Positions 55,174-63,798 of a stretch of 64,000 bases of DNA are shown here, in pieces. The DNA comes from JAQUBU01 sp036677685 (GTDB taxonomy: Bacteria > Bacillota > Syntrophomonadia > Syntrophomonadales > Syntrophomonadaceae), in contig JAVBWA010000019.1 in assembly GCA_036677685.1 (NCBI GenBank), positions 82,291 through 146,290 on the forward strand, read 5' to 3'. Under the pieces are notes generated by a model. That model was not told the origin of the DNA. It saw nothing but the letters and a program-made list of their open reading frames with translations, and did no database searches. Made by a program: the position numbers and the translations under genes. Position 1 is the first letter of the stretch; every line of letters begins with the position of its first letter.

Positions 55174-55308
55174 TTTAAGCATCCGAAGAAACTGCGGAGC
55201 AGTTTTAACACCGCTGCAACGAGGCAGGAATTTGGAACTCACCGGCTGGTTTGGTAATAGGAAACCGACCACTCAAATATGCAGAGAATATATTATCGCC
55301 TCGTTATA
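55174..55308 (+). repeat. Dispersed hairpin repeat, copy R8
   Basis: TTTAAGCATCCGAAG, hairpin GAAACTGC-GGA-GCAGTTTT, CACCGCTGCAACGAGGC, and the end ATCGCCTCGTTATA. The last 16 bp encode the yqfD C-terminus: ATA-ACG-AGG-CGA-TAA (ITRR and stop) on the minus strand. Confidence 0.85.
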
Positions 55309-56498
55309 ACTCGGGCTACCGCAATATCTTCCAGGGTATCTACCGATATCTTTATGCGTACTATCGAATCGCTGGGTGAAGATATGATTTCAGCTTTATT
55401 GCTTATAATTTTTTGTCCGGCTATTTTAGCGGACAGCCCTTTTAAGGCTTTGTTTTTGGCTATTTTTTCAGCCTCAGCCGCAGTATATTCGGTTCTTTCT
55501 TTAACTTGTTCCTCTATGACAATTCTTGATAAGCCAAAGCTGCCCCATGCTGTTTTTAGAACTTTTCTTTTTGTATTCGCCCGGTAAAGCGGAAAACTTC
55601 CACTGTTCCCTCCTGTAAGCTGAATTTTCCGGCCGGGAATTTCAAGATATATCTTTTCTGTTTTTTCCCCCGTAAGCCTGGTTTTTTCATACTTGAGCCG
55701 GCACTCGCCGTAGCTCTGGTAACTAATCTGAGCTTTAACACTTCCCCGCGCTCTAACTGTATAAGGTTTTTCAGGCGGCATGTTTTCCGCCTCCATAAAT
55801 GGGTTGACTGAAGGAAAAACAATACCGGAAATCAGTATATCACCACGGGCTACGACATCCCCTTCCTTAACCGCCGCCTGCCCGTCCAAAACCAGTACTT
55901 CCTTTATTATCCCCGACTTGGCCGCCACCATATGGCATGCCCCGCTTATTTCATCTTCTGGAAATATCTTTTCAACTACTTCAATATTGGCTTTTACTCC
56001 ATTTATATCAACTTTTACATAAGCCAATTGGCTTAGTTCCTTTAACATAGCTTTCTCAACTTCACTTTTGCTAAACCCCCATGTTGCCGCGCCCTCATAA
56101 ACACCATACCTGGCAGCAGTATTAAGTATTCTTGCTTTATCTACCTGCCGGTTGCCGCTTACATCAATAAACCAAATAAAAGATGATAAGAAATATAAAG
56201 CACCTACAAAGAGCAAAGCACCCGCCAGAAAACCCAAGCGCCGCTTAAATACTCCCTTAAAAAATGGAAATCCTTGTTTCACAGTGGTTTCCAGTACATA
56301 GCCATTTTCATCACAAATACCCTTTAGAGCATCATACCCGCTGGCTTTGACTTTTAAAATGGTGCTGTCATAGTCTTTTTTAATATCCCATATATATACG
56401 CCTCTGCTTAGAGCCATATTAATTACCTTCTCTTGTTTCTCCCCGCTTATCTTAACCCCAATGATTCCTCCCAGTTGATCAAAAAAGCGTTTAGCCAT
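55293..56498 (-). CDS. yqfD: Sporulation protein YqfD
   Basis: 401 residues. Cytosolic N-terminal part, one membrane helix near 89-112 (RLGFLAGALLFVGALYFLSSFIW), then an extracellular domain with ARILNTAARYGVYEGA and EGDVVARGDILISG. YqfD is a conserved sporulation protein made in the mother cell. It follows yqfC by 18 bp. The last few residues are supplied by repeat R8, suggesting that the repeat replaced the original C-terminal codons. Confidence 0.9.
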   Translation of the reverse strand: MAKRFFDQLGGIIGVKISGEKQEKVINMALSRGVYIWDIKKDYDSTILKVKASGYDALKGICDENGYVLETTVKQGFPFFKGVFKRRLGFLAGALLFVGALYFLSSFIWFIDVSGNRQVDKARILNTAARYGVYEGAATWGFSKSEVEKAMLKELSQLAYVKVDINGVKANIEVVEKIFPEDEISGACHMVAAKSGIIKEVLVLDGQAAVKEGDVVARGDILISGIVFPSVNPFMEAENMPPEKPYTVRARGSVKAQISYQSYGECRLKYEKTRLTGEKTEKIYLEIPGRKIQLTGGNSGSFPLYRANTKRKVLKTAWGSFGLSRIVIEEQVKERTEYTAAEAEKIAKNKALKGLSAKIAGQKIISNKAEIISSPSDSIVRIKISVDTLEDIAVARVITRR

Positions 56499-56516
56499 AT
56501 TTCACCTCTTTTCAAT

Positions 56517-56795
56517 TTAATCCAGATATTTAATCGAATAAATTTCGCCATGGACGGCCATTTCGTCCGGCATCAAATTCTTTATCTCAAGCTTGTCACC
56601 CTCGATTTCCAGGTATCCCCGGCTAAGGTTTATTCTGAGGCGATTAACACTAAACTCAATAATTCCCCGATGATTTTCCAAATACAATTCATTCCGTCCC
56701 AGTAAGGTAACTTTGGGCAGGTCTAAGACCAGGTCTTTGGGAATCTCCAAAAATTCCGTCATAGCGCGTTTTATTACTTCTCTTCGCCGGTCCAT
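56517..56795 (-). CDS. yqfC: Sporulation protein YqfC
   Basis: 92 residues matching the YqfC/YabP-like spore-protein fold: MTEFLEIPKDLVLDLPKVTLLGRNELYLENHRGIIEF in outline, then LRINLSRGYLEIEG. The ribosome binding site AAGGAGGG is strong. It leads the operon yqfC-yqfD and marks the organism as a spore former. Confidence 0.92.
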   Translation of the reverse strand: MDRRREVIKRAMTEFLEIPKDLVLDLPKVTLLGRNELYLENHRGIIEFSVNRLRINLSRGYLEIEGDKLEIKNLMPDEMAVHGEIYSIKYLD

Positions 56796-56832
56796 TATCT
56801 TCCCTCCTTAAATTTGAAACACCTATCACCAA

Positions 56833-56861
56833 AATATATGAATTTGGCTAATACAAAATTC
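56833..56861 (-). promoter_or_regulatory. Possible sigma-E-like promoter of yqfCD
   Basis: On the minus strand GAATTTT, 14 bp, CATATATT, about 38 bp before the yqfC ATG. It resembles the sporulation sigma-E pattern in the -10 (CATA..T) but the -35 is weak. Confidence 0.3.
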
Positions 56862-57053
56862 TAAAACGCACTTTAAAAGAAATTCACAATGCTTCTGCAA
56901 GATATAAAACTGGAAATTTATTGTTGAGGATCGAATTTTGACTTATGATAAAAAATAGATTGTATCCCGTGAAACATTTTCATATTTGCTTGTACCCAGT
57001 GACAGCGGGGGTTAATATATAATGAATGAATAGTTTTAAGAAAGGGGAAAGAA

Positions 57054-57554
57054 ATGATACCGGTTATTGGCTTCGTTGGTTATTCAAATTCAGGTAAAAC
57101 ATTGGTCGTAGCTAATATGATCAGAATACTGAGCAGCCGGGGATATCGGGTGGCATCCCTAAAGCACGCAAGCCACGGTTATGACATAGACACCCCAGGC
57201 AAAGACTCCTGGCAGCATTATGAATCAGGGGCGGAAAAAGTTGTAGTAGTCGGTCCGTCATCGTTTACGATTCATCAGCGTTGTTCCACCCCCCCCATCT
57301 TAAACGATATTTTGAACGTTGTTAACGATGTTGACATAATACTCCTGGAAGGCTTCAAAACTGAACCGGTACCTAAAGTTGTAATAGTACGGGACGGAGC
57401 TCAAACCGAGCGAATTGAAATAAACAATGAAGCCCTGGCGGTAGTCAGTGATAGTGATATTGATTTTAATCTTAACATCCCCCTTTTTTCTTTTGACCAG
57501 CTTGATTTATTAGCTGATTATTTGCTGGATATTTTACCGTCGATAAATAATTAG
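57054..57554 (+). CDS. mobB: Molybdopterin-guanine dinucleotide biosynthesis adaptor MobB
   Basis: 166 residues with P-loop GYSNSGKT (8-15), LKHASHGYDIDTPGKDSW near 38-55, and ILLEGFKTEPVPKVVIVR near 96-113, all MobB signatures. MobB binds GTP and assists MobA in forming the MGD form of the Mo/W cofactor used by formate dehydrogenase. AAAGGGGAAAG precedes the ATG. It is directly upstream of the riboswitch array and fdhA. Confidence 0.92.
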   Translation: MIPVIGFVGYSNSGKTLVVANMIRILSSRGYRVASLKHASHGYDIDTPGKDSWQHYESGAEKVVVVGPSSFTIHQRCSTPPILNDILNVVNDVDIILLEGFKTEPVPKVVIVRDGAQTERIEINNEALAVVSDSDIDFNLNIPLFSFDQLDLLADYLLDILPSINN

Positions 57555-57735
57555 GCAAAAGCTCCAAAATGCAATAACCGTTGTTTAGTATTATTATTCT
57601 TATTTTTAATACATCTCTAAATCCTCCGATTTTTTTAAAATTTAGCAGGAAAAATGCTAAATAAATAGAATTAGAACATAAACTGTATGAATCTTTATTT
57701 AATATTTAAGTTCACGAATCAATAATAGTTTAATA
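57555..57735. other. Gene-free leader upstream of the riboswitch array
   Basis: AT-rich, no gene seen. It probably holds the promoter for the fdhA transcript; I cannot fix the -35/-10 with confidence. Confidence 0.4.
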
Positions 57736-57833
57736 TACTCCGAGCCGCCCCACCTAAAGCGTTTAGCCATGGAAGCGCGGCCTATAGGTTGAGTTGGAAA
57801 CGACTTTGCCTTCCCGTATTGTGAGAAGGAGTA
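57736..57833 (+). ncRNA. Moco/Tuco-like riboswitch candidate 1
   Basis: Outer stem TACTCC/GGAGTA, then GAGCCG, ACCTAA, a variable arm, then AGTTG-GAAA-CGACT hairpin with GNRA loop and TTGCCTTCCC. This set (CTCC.AGCC...ACCTAA...GGAAACG...TGCCT.CCC) is repeated in candidates 2-4 and resembles the Moco RNA motif known upstream of molybdenum cofactor genes. Its own terminator follows. Confidence 0.75.
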
Positions 57834-57863
57834 CACTGAATGCTGTTCGGTTTTGATAACTTG

Positions 57864-57900
57864 ACAGGTGTGCTTGCTTGCTGACATACCTGTTTTTTTG
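57864..57900 (+). terminator. Terminator after riboswitch candidate 1
   Basis: ACAGGTGTG, loop, CATACCTGT, then seven T. Stem 9 bp with one G-U pair. Confidence 0.85.
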
Positions 57901-57997
57901 TTTTGATAAGGAGTTGTGTGCAGGCGTTAGGTCTGTTTAATTATAGAATTTGCCCTTTACTCCTCACCCCTGACGCCTTACCTAATTTAATATTTTC

Positions 57998-58094
57998 ACT
58001 CCAAGCCGGTGGACCTAATGCTTTTATGCTATGGGCCTGCGGCCGATGGGTAAAGTGGGAAACGACTTTGCCTTCCCGTATTGTGAGAAGGAGT
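57998..58094 (+). ncRNA. Moco/Tuco-like riboswitch candidate 2
   Basis: ACTCC/GGAGT outer stem, CAAGCCGG, ACCTAATG, then GTGGGAAACGAC and TTGCCTTCCCGTATTGTGAG. The 3' half is nearly identical to candidate 1, showing recent duplication of the sensor with its terminator. Confidence 0.75.
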
Positions 58095-58124
58095 ACATTG
58101 AATACTGTTCGGTTTTGATACTTA

Positions 58125-58160
58125 ACAGGTGTGCTTGCTTGCTTACACACCTGTTTTTTT
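58125..58160 (+). terminator. Terminator after riboswitch candidate 2
   Basis: ACAGGTGTG and its exact complement CACACCTGT, followed by T7. Confidence 0.88.
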
Positions 58161-58261
58161 GTTTCGTAAAGTGTAATGTGTAAGTCGTCTTCTCGCGAAT
58201 ATAAATTGATAAATTTGATAGTGGAAAATATTCTCAACGATTATAATTTAAAATTAACTTT

Positions 58262-58362
58262 GGCTCCAAGCCGGTTGACCTAAGGAGTTAATCTATGGTT
58301 CTACGGCAGATGGGATTAGTTGGAAACGACTTTGCCTTCCCGAATTGTGAGAACGAGTGCAC
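58262..58362 (+). ncRNA. Moco/Tuco-like riboswitch candidate 3
   Basis: GGCTCC, AAGCCGG, ACCTAAGGAG, then AGTTG-GAAA-CGACT and TTGCCTTCCCG, and GAACGAGTGC. The outer stem is weaker than in the others (one mismatch), but the core blocks are all present. Confidence 0.72.
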
Positions 58363-58392
58363 CAAAAAAACTATTCGTTTTTTGATATCTTG

Positions 58393-58428
58393 ACAGGTGT
58401 GCTTTTTGCTGGCACACTTGTTTTTTTT
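58393..58428 (+). terminator. Terminator after riboswitch candidate 3
   Basis: ACAGGTGTGC, short loop, GCACACTTGT, then T8. Confidence 0.88.
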
Positions 58429-58491
58429 GTAGGGTTTAAGATGATTGGATGGGGGTTTATCCTTACACCTTATACAATTAAATAATATTTT

Positions 58492-58583
58492 GCTCCAAGC
58501 CTATGAACCTAAGGAGTTAATCTATGGTTTCATGGCCGCGGTATAAATGGAAACGCTTATGCCTCCCTTATTTGGAAAGGAGC
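58492..58583 (+). ncRNA. Moco/Tuco-like riboswitch candidate 4
   Basis: GCTCC/GGAGC outer stem, AAGCC, ACCTAAGGAG, then ATAAATG-GAAA-CGCTTAT and TGCCTCCC. The GAAA-capped stem has different bases from candidates 1 and 3 but still pairs, and the outer stem changes T-A to C-G style pairs (ACTCC/GGAGT versus GCTCC/GGAGC): this covariation supports a conserved RNA. Confidence 0.78.
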
Positions 58584-58604
58584 CTGTATCCACTTAGAGG
58601 CCGG

Positions 58605-58691
58605 ATAATCACCATTTCTGGCTGAGTTTTGGATTGGGCAACTTTTCCGAAATGGTGATTATTGGACCCCTGAAATGTATCGGGGGTTTTT
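58605..58691 (+). promoter_or_regulatory. Expression platform of candidate 4: long hairpin and terminator
   Basis: A 14-bp perfect stem ATAATCACCATTTC (58605-58618) with its complement (58649-58662), then ACCCC ... GGGGT followed by TTTTT at 58666-58691, a terminator. It lies 55 bp before fdhA and differs from the ACAGGTGTG terminators of copies 1-3. Confidence 0.65.
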
Positions 58692-58745
58692 CTATGCCTA
58701 AATGGCTGAGGTAGTAGCCATAAGTATTTGAAAGGAGTGATGGTA

Positions 58746-61427
58746 GTGGAACTGGTCAAAATCATCATCAATGGGAAGGAGGTTGAAGCTCCGGCAGGGA
58801 GTACCGTTCTTCAGGCAGCAGAATTGGCGGGAATAGAGATTCCCCGTCTCTGTTACGATCCTGATCTCAGTGCTCTGGGCGCCTGCCGCTTATGCGTAGT
58901 AGAAGTTGCAGGCAATCGGCTATTGCCCGCTTCCTGCGTAACGCCTATTTTTCAGGGAATGACCATAGATACGGAATCCGCAGCGGTTGTTGAAGCCCGC
59001 AAGACGATTCTGGAACTCCTGGTTGCCAATCATCCCCTGGATTGCATGACTTGCGACAAGCTGGGCGCATGCAAGCTGGCGGATTACTGCTACAAGTACG
59101 GCGTCAAGGAAAGTCCTTTTGTCGGAGAAAAACACCAATACAGCATTGATGACAGCAATCCCTTTATTATTCGCGACCTCAACAAATGTATTTTGTGCGG
59201 TGCCTGTGTAAGAGCCTGTGAGGAATTAACCGGCGCGGACAACCTGTCCTATCTGAACCGGGGCTTCCACCGCAAGGCAACTACTGCAGGAGATGTTTCC
59301 TACATTGATTCGGATTGTGTTTTCTGCGGACAATGCGTAGCCGTATGCCCGACCGGTGCCCTAACCGAAAAGACCATGGCAGGTCAAGCCCGTCGCTGGG
59401 ATATCGATCGGGTTCGGACCACCTGTCCCTTCTGCGGCACCGGCTGCAACTTCGATCTGGCTGTGAAAGACGGCAAAGTAATTGGCGTTCTTTCCAACCC
59501 GGACGCCCCTGTCAACCAGCGTATGCTTTGTGTCAAAGGACGTTTTGGCTGGGATTACATTTACAATGAAAAGCGGCTTACCACCCCATTGATTAAAAAA
59601 GACGGTAAATTTGAAGAGGCAAGTTGGGACGAAGCCTTTGATCTGATCGCCACCAAGTTTAATGATATCAAGGAAAAATATGGTTCTGAAGCCTTTGCCG
59701 CATTGAGTTCAGCCCGCTGTACCAACGAGGAAAATTATCTGGTACAGAAATTTACCCGCGCATACATGGGCAACAATAATGTTGACCATTGCGCCCGTAC
59801 TTGACACGCGCCTACCGTAGCCGGTCTGGCTACTACATTTGGAAGCGGCGCAATGACCAATCCCATAAGTGACATCACCACTGAAGCCGAATTAATGTTC
59901 CTTATTGGCACAAATCCTACCGAAGCCCATCCAGTCATAGGCTATAAAATGAGGCAAGCGGCTCGTAAAGGTGCGAAATTGGTCGTTTGTGATCCACGTC
60001 ATATTGACCTGGTAGATGAAGCCGATTACTGGCTGCGTCAGAAACCAGGAACCGATATACCTCTGCTCAACGGCTTAATGCATATCATTATTAAAGAAGG
60101 TCTCGAAGACAAAAAGTTCATCGAGGAACGTACGGAAAACTACGAAGAACTCAAGTCAATTGTAGCTGAATATACTCCCGAAAGAGTCGCTGAGCTCACC
60201 GGACTTGCCGTGGATGACCTGTATGCCGTCGCCAGATTGTATGCAACCACGGATAAAGCCATGATTTTCTATACCCTGGGAATAACCGAGCATATTTGCG
60301 GAACCCGCAATGTTATGAGCTGCGCCAATTTGGCGATGTTAACCGGCCATCTGGGACGCCCCGGAACCGGAGTTTGCCCGCAGCGGGGCCAGAACAACGT
60401 TCAGGGTGCCTGCGACATGGCTGCTCTGCCCAATGTATATCCCGGCTACCAGAGCGTAACCGTGGAAGCTAACCAGGAAAAATTTGAAAAAGCCTGGGGA
60501 GCCAAGCTTCCTGCCAAGGTTGGTCTTAAGATTCCCGAAATGTTTGCCGCAGCACATGAAGGCAAAGTTAAAGCCATGTATATCCTGGGTGAAAATCCGG
60601 TCTTAACCGATCCGGATGCCAATCATATCCGGGGCGCCCTGGAGCATCTGGAATTTCTCGTAGTTCAGGAACTCTTCCTAACCGAAACTGCGGAATATGC
60701 GGATGTAATTCTACCCGCCGCCAGTTTCGCCGAGTGTGAAGGAACTTTTACCAATACCGAGCGCCGGGTACAGAGAGTTCGCAAAGCAATCGAGCCAATT
60801 CCAGGTCAGGCCAACTGGGAAACTATTTGCCAAATGGTTACCAGAATGGGTTACCCCATGAACTACGACAGCCCGTCAGATATCTGGGATGAAATGGCTT
60901 CCCTGACACCGTCCATGGCCGGTATCAATTATGATAGAATAGATGAAAACAACAGCCTGCAATGGCCTTGCCCGACTCTGGAGCATCCGGGAACCCCGTT
61001 CCTGCATGCCGGCAAGTTTACCCGTGGCTTAGGCTTGTTCCAGCCTTCAGAGCATATACCGCCTGGTGAAATGCCCGATGAGGAGTACCCGTTCCTGCTT
61101 TCCACCGGTCGTATTCTATATCATTATAATGTTACTACCCCTTATTCCAAGGGCATCAGCAGTATATGGGACAAGGAAATGGCCGAAGTCAATCCGATTG
61201 ACGCTGAAAAACTGGGTATCGTCACCGGCAGCCAGGTCAAGGTTACTTCCAGACGCGGCGAAGCTATAACTGCGGTCAAGGTTACCGACCGGGTATTGCC
61301 CGGAGTAATCTGGATGTCGTTCCATTATAATGCTACTCCAACCAATGCCCTGACCAGCCATCATTTGGACCCGATTACGGGAACCGGTGAATACAAGGTC
61401 GCGGCAGTAAAAATAGAAAAGATTTAA
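58746..61427 (+). CDS. fdhA: Selenocysteine-containing formate dehydrogenase alpha subunit
   Basis: 893 residues from GTG 58746, eight bases after AAAGGAG. N-terminal [2Fe-2S] ferredoxin domain (Cys at LCYDPDLSALGACRLC and PASC), a His/Cys [4Fe-4S] segment (HPLDCMTCDKLGACKL), two [4Fe-4S] motifs (CILCGACVRACEE, CVFCGQCVAVCPTG), the catalytic-domain cluster TTCPFCGTGC, then the bis-MGD domains. TGA 59802-59804 is codon 353, in CART-Sec-HAPTVAGLA, exactly the Fdh active-site context; reading stops there unless Sec is inserted. It oxidises formate or reduces CO2 at Mo or W. The extra Fe-S domains and the NuoE-like gene downstream point to an NAD- or ferredoxin-linked, possibly electron-bifurcating, cytosolic complex. 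Confidence 0.96.
59802..59804 (+). other. Selenocysteine codon (TGA) of fdhA
   Basis: In-frame TGA between CART and HAPTVAG. The reading frame is open on both sides and continues into the conserved molybdopterin domain, and the flanking residues match the Sec site of known formate dehydrogenases. Confidence 0.96.
59817..59833 (+). promoter_or_regulatory. bSECIS element of fdhA
   Basis: GTAGCC, loop GGTCT, GGCTAC starting 12 nt after the TGA. The loop is the same GGUCU seen in the well-studied E. coli fdhF SECIS. Confidence 0.9.
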
Positions 61428-61451
61428 GGTTATTTATTTAGGAGGCCACTT

Positions 61452-62483
61452 ATGCGCAAGGTATCTGTAGACGATGCGATAGGTTTGACCCTGGGTCATG
61501 ATATTACCAAAATCATACCGGGCAAGGAAAAGTGCCGGGCTTTTCGCAGAGGACATGTAATTGCGCCCCAGGATCTTCCCCGATTAAAGGATCTGGGCAA
61601 AGAGCATATTTATACCTGGGAACCAAGCGATAATTTGGTCCATGAAGATGATGCCGCCATTCGCCTGGCAAGAGCCGCATCAGGTCCAGGAGTATGCTGT
61701 ACTGAACCCAATCAGGGACGGGTTAACCTTAAAGCACAGTATGATGGTCTGCTCAAGGTTCGTTTTGAACAATTGAGCTGGATAAACAATCTCGACAATA
61801 TTATTTTTGCTACTTTGCATAATAACCGTGTTGTTGCTAAAAACCAGATCTTGGCTGGAACCCGGGTGGTTCCCCTGGCTATTGAAAGTTATATACTTGA
61901 GGAAGCTGAACATCTTGCTGGCTTACCGCAACCCTTGATTACCGTTAAACCCTTTAAACCGCTGTGGGTAGCAGTAGTAACCACGGGCAGCGAAGTAAAC
62001 AGCGGACGGATCAAGGATGGCTTTGGCAAAATAGTCCGGAAAAAAATCAATCCTTTTGGCGGGCGCTGGATGGGTCAAACCATTACTCCCGATATTCCCG
62101 AACTCATTGCCGAAGAAATCCAGAATTTTGTGATCCAGGGTGCTGATTTGATTTTGGTAACCGGCGGAATGTCGGTAGATGCCGATGATGCTACACCCAA
62201 TGCCATAAAATCCACCGGAGCGGATTTAGTCTTTTATGGTGCTCCAGTTTTACCGGGCTCGCAATTTTTGCTGGCCTATCAGGGACATGTCCCCATCTGT
62301 GGAGTTCCGGGCGGCGCTTTATTCAGCCGCAAAACCACTCTGGACCTTTTGTTGCCGCGTATATTTGCCGGGGAAACAATCAACCGGGCGGATATAATCG
62401 CCCTGGGTCATGGCGGTCTCTGCGAAGAATGTGCTGACTGTCGTTTCCCGCATTGTTCTTTTGGCAAGGCAACCCATATATAA
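61452..62483 (+). CDS. MoeA/MogA-fold molybdopterin-binding protein with C-terminal Cys cluster
   Basis: 343 residues. The N-terminal half (1-165) is unlike standard MoeA. From about 170 is a MoCF-type molybdopterin-binding domain: VAVVTTGSEVNSGRIKDGFG, DLILVTGGMSVDADDATP and PICGVPGGALF. The C-terminus has CEECADCRFPHCSFGK, a cluster of Cys that could bind metal or an Fe-S cluster. It probably handles or inserts the pterin cofactor for FdhA. GGAGG precedes the ATG, 24 bp after fdhA. The next gene starts 19 bp later. Confidence 0.85.
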   Translation: MRKVSVDDAIGLTLGHDITKIIPGKEKCRAFRRGHVIAPQDLPRLKDLGKEHIYTWEPSDNLVHEDDAAIRLARAASGPGVCCTEPNQGRVNLKAQYDGLLKVRFEQLSWINNLDNIIFATLHNNRVVAKNQILAGTRVVPLAIESYILEEAEHLAGLPQPLITVKPFKPLWVAVVTTGSEVNSGRIKDGFGKIVRKKINPFGGRWMGQTITPDIPELIAEEIQNFVIQGADLILVTGGMSVDADDATPNAIKSTGADLVFYGAPVLPGSQFLLAYQGHVPICGVPGGALFSRKTTLDLLLPRIFAGETINRADIIALGHGGLCEECADCRFPHCSFGKATHI

Positions 62484-62502
62484 ATGGGGGGGGAATAATC
62501 AC

Positions 62503-63723
62503 TTGGCTTTTGAACTGACTCTGGAAACCGCTCAGGAACTAATCCTGAACAATATCACATTGTTATCCTTTGAACATGTGTCCTTACTCGAAGCCGGCGG
62601 TAGAATTCTGGCTGAAGATTTAATGGCAGGCGAAAATCTACCGCCGTACCGGCAGTCGGCAGTGGACGGTTATGCCTTGAGCAACGGGTTGGCAGATTTG
62701 AATTCGTCTTTCACAGTTACCGGTCATTTAGCCTTAGGTGATTATCCTGCACTTTCGTTAAATAGTGGTGAAGCGATGGGAGTATTAACGGGGGGTGCTT
62801 TACCATCGGGAACCCAGGCCGTAGTACCCCACGAAAAAACCATAGTTAAAGGAAATAAAATAACCATTCTGGAAAAGGCCAAACCAGGTAATAACATCAA
62901 AGAGATCGGAGAAGACTTTGAGACCGGAACTCTGATGCTTCCAACAGGTACTTGCTTGGATTCGGGTTGTATGGCTTTGCTGGCTGCTTTCGGTATTGAC
63001 AAAGTACCGGTTTATCGCCGTCCGCGAGTTGCCATATTGGGATTGGGGAAAAACATAATCCCCTGCCACCTAACTCCAGGACCGGGCCAAACCCGGGACA
63101 GCAACGAAGCTCTATTAGCCGCCCTGCTGCAACAGGAGGGGGCTATTCTGGCTGCTTCGGAACTGGCCGGAGGAATCGCAAATGATGAGCCCGCAGACCG
63201 GCTGTCAGAATTGCTTGCCAAAGCAGACCTGGTTATTACCACCGGTGGGACCTATTCGGATGGAGAAAATGAATCGCGCCAGCTATTTGAATCTACTGGC
63301 GCTCAAGTATTCTACTGGGGAGTGAATATACAGCCCGGCAGTCATAATGGTGCTGCATGCGTTGGCCAAAAGCTGCTTTTTTCCTTATCGGGAAATCCCG
63401 CCGCCTGTGCGGTAGGATACCAGCTTTTTGTAGCTCCAGCCCTGCGCGCCATGCAAGGCATGAACCCCTACCCTTTAAGTTTGCGGGCCAACTGTGTCAA
63501 TGGGTTTCCTAAGAAATCCGGATCGCGGCGTTTTGTGAGGGGGCATGCCAGTTACACTGCCAGGGGCTGGGAAGTAGAAGTTTTAGCGGGACAGAAACCC
63601 AGCATGTTAAGATCTTTAATCAACTGCAATGCTCTGATTGATCTTCCTGCCGGATATCCACCGGTCGAAGCAGGAGCAAAGGTAAATATTATATTGCTCG
63701 CTAATGGGCGGAGTTTTAATTGA
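62503..63723 (+). CDS. moeA: Molybdopterin molybdenumtransferase MoeA
   Basis: 406 residues from TTG 62503, with GGGGGGGG upstream; the frame is open to 62410 but without a site. N-terminal PYRQSAVDGYAL near 48-59 and TGGALPSGTQAVVPHE near 97-112 are MoeA signatures. MoCF domain with TRDSNEALLAALL, VITTGGTYSDGEN and LFSLSGNPAACAVGYQ. It inserts molybdate or tungstate into adenylated molybdopterin. It is in line with fdhA and the other pterin gene, consistent with a dedicated cofactor supply. Confidence 0.93.
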   Translation: MAFELTLETAQELILNNITLLSFEHVSLLEAGGRILAEDLMAGENLPPYRQSAVDGYALSNGLADLNSSFTVTGHLALGDYPALSLNSGEAMGVLTGGALPSGTQAVVPHEKTIVKGNKITILEKAKPGNNIKEIGEDFETGTLMLPTGTCLDSGCMALLAAFGIDKVPVYRRPRVAILGLGKNIIPCHLTPGPGQTRDSNEALLAALLQQEGAILAASELAGGIANDEPADRLSELLAKADLVITTGGTYSDGENESRQLFESTGAQVFYWGVNIQPGSHNGAACVGQKLLFSLSGNPAACAVGYQLFVAPALRAMQGMNPYPLSLRANCVNGFPKKSGSRRFVRGHASYTARGWEVEVLAGQKPSMLRSLINCNALIDLPAGYPPVEAGAKVNIILLANGRSFN

Positions 63724-63755
63724 ACCATGGGCGCTCATGACAAACCGTCTTACAA

Positions 63756-63771
63756 CACCTTGGAAGGTGTG
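63756..63771 (+). other. Short hairpin between moeA and the NuoE-like gene
   Basis: ACACCTT, loop GG, AAGGTGT. No T-run follows, so it is not a terminator; it may set relative expression or RNA stability. Confidence 0.4.
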
Positions 63772-63798
63772 AACAAGCATACAGGAGGTGAAATTTAA

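Noticed and set aside
57941..58237. Minus-strand ORF across riboswitch candidate 2
   Set aside because: Covers the structured leader and its terminator; no conserved protein features.
58568..58771. Minus-strand ORF before fdhA
   Set aside because: Open only because of the long hairpin and terminator; it runs into the fdhA start region.
59802..59804. Nonsense mutation splitting fdhA into two genes
   Set aside because: Sec context CART-Sec-HAPT, classic SECIS loop and unbroken downstream frame show a selenocysteine codon.
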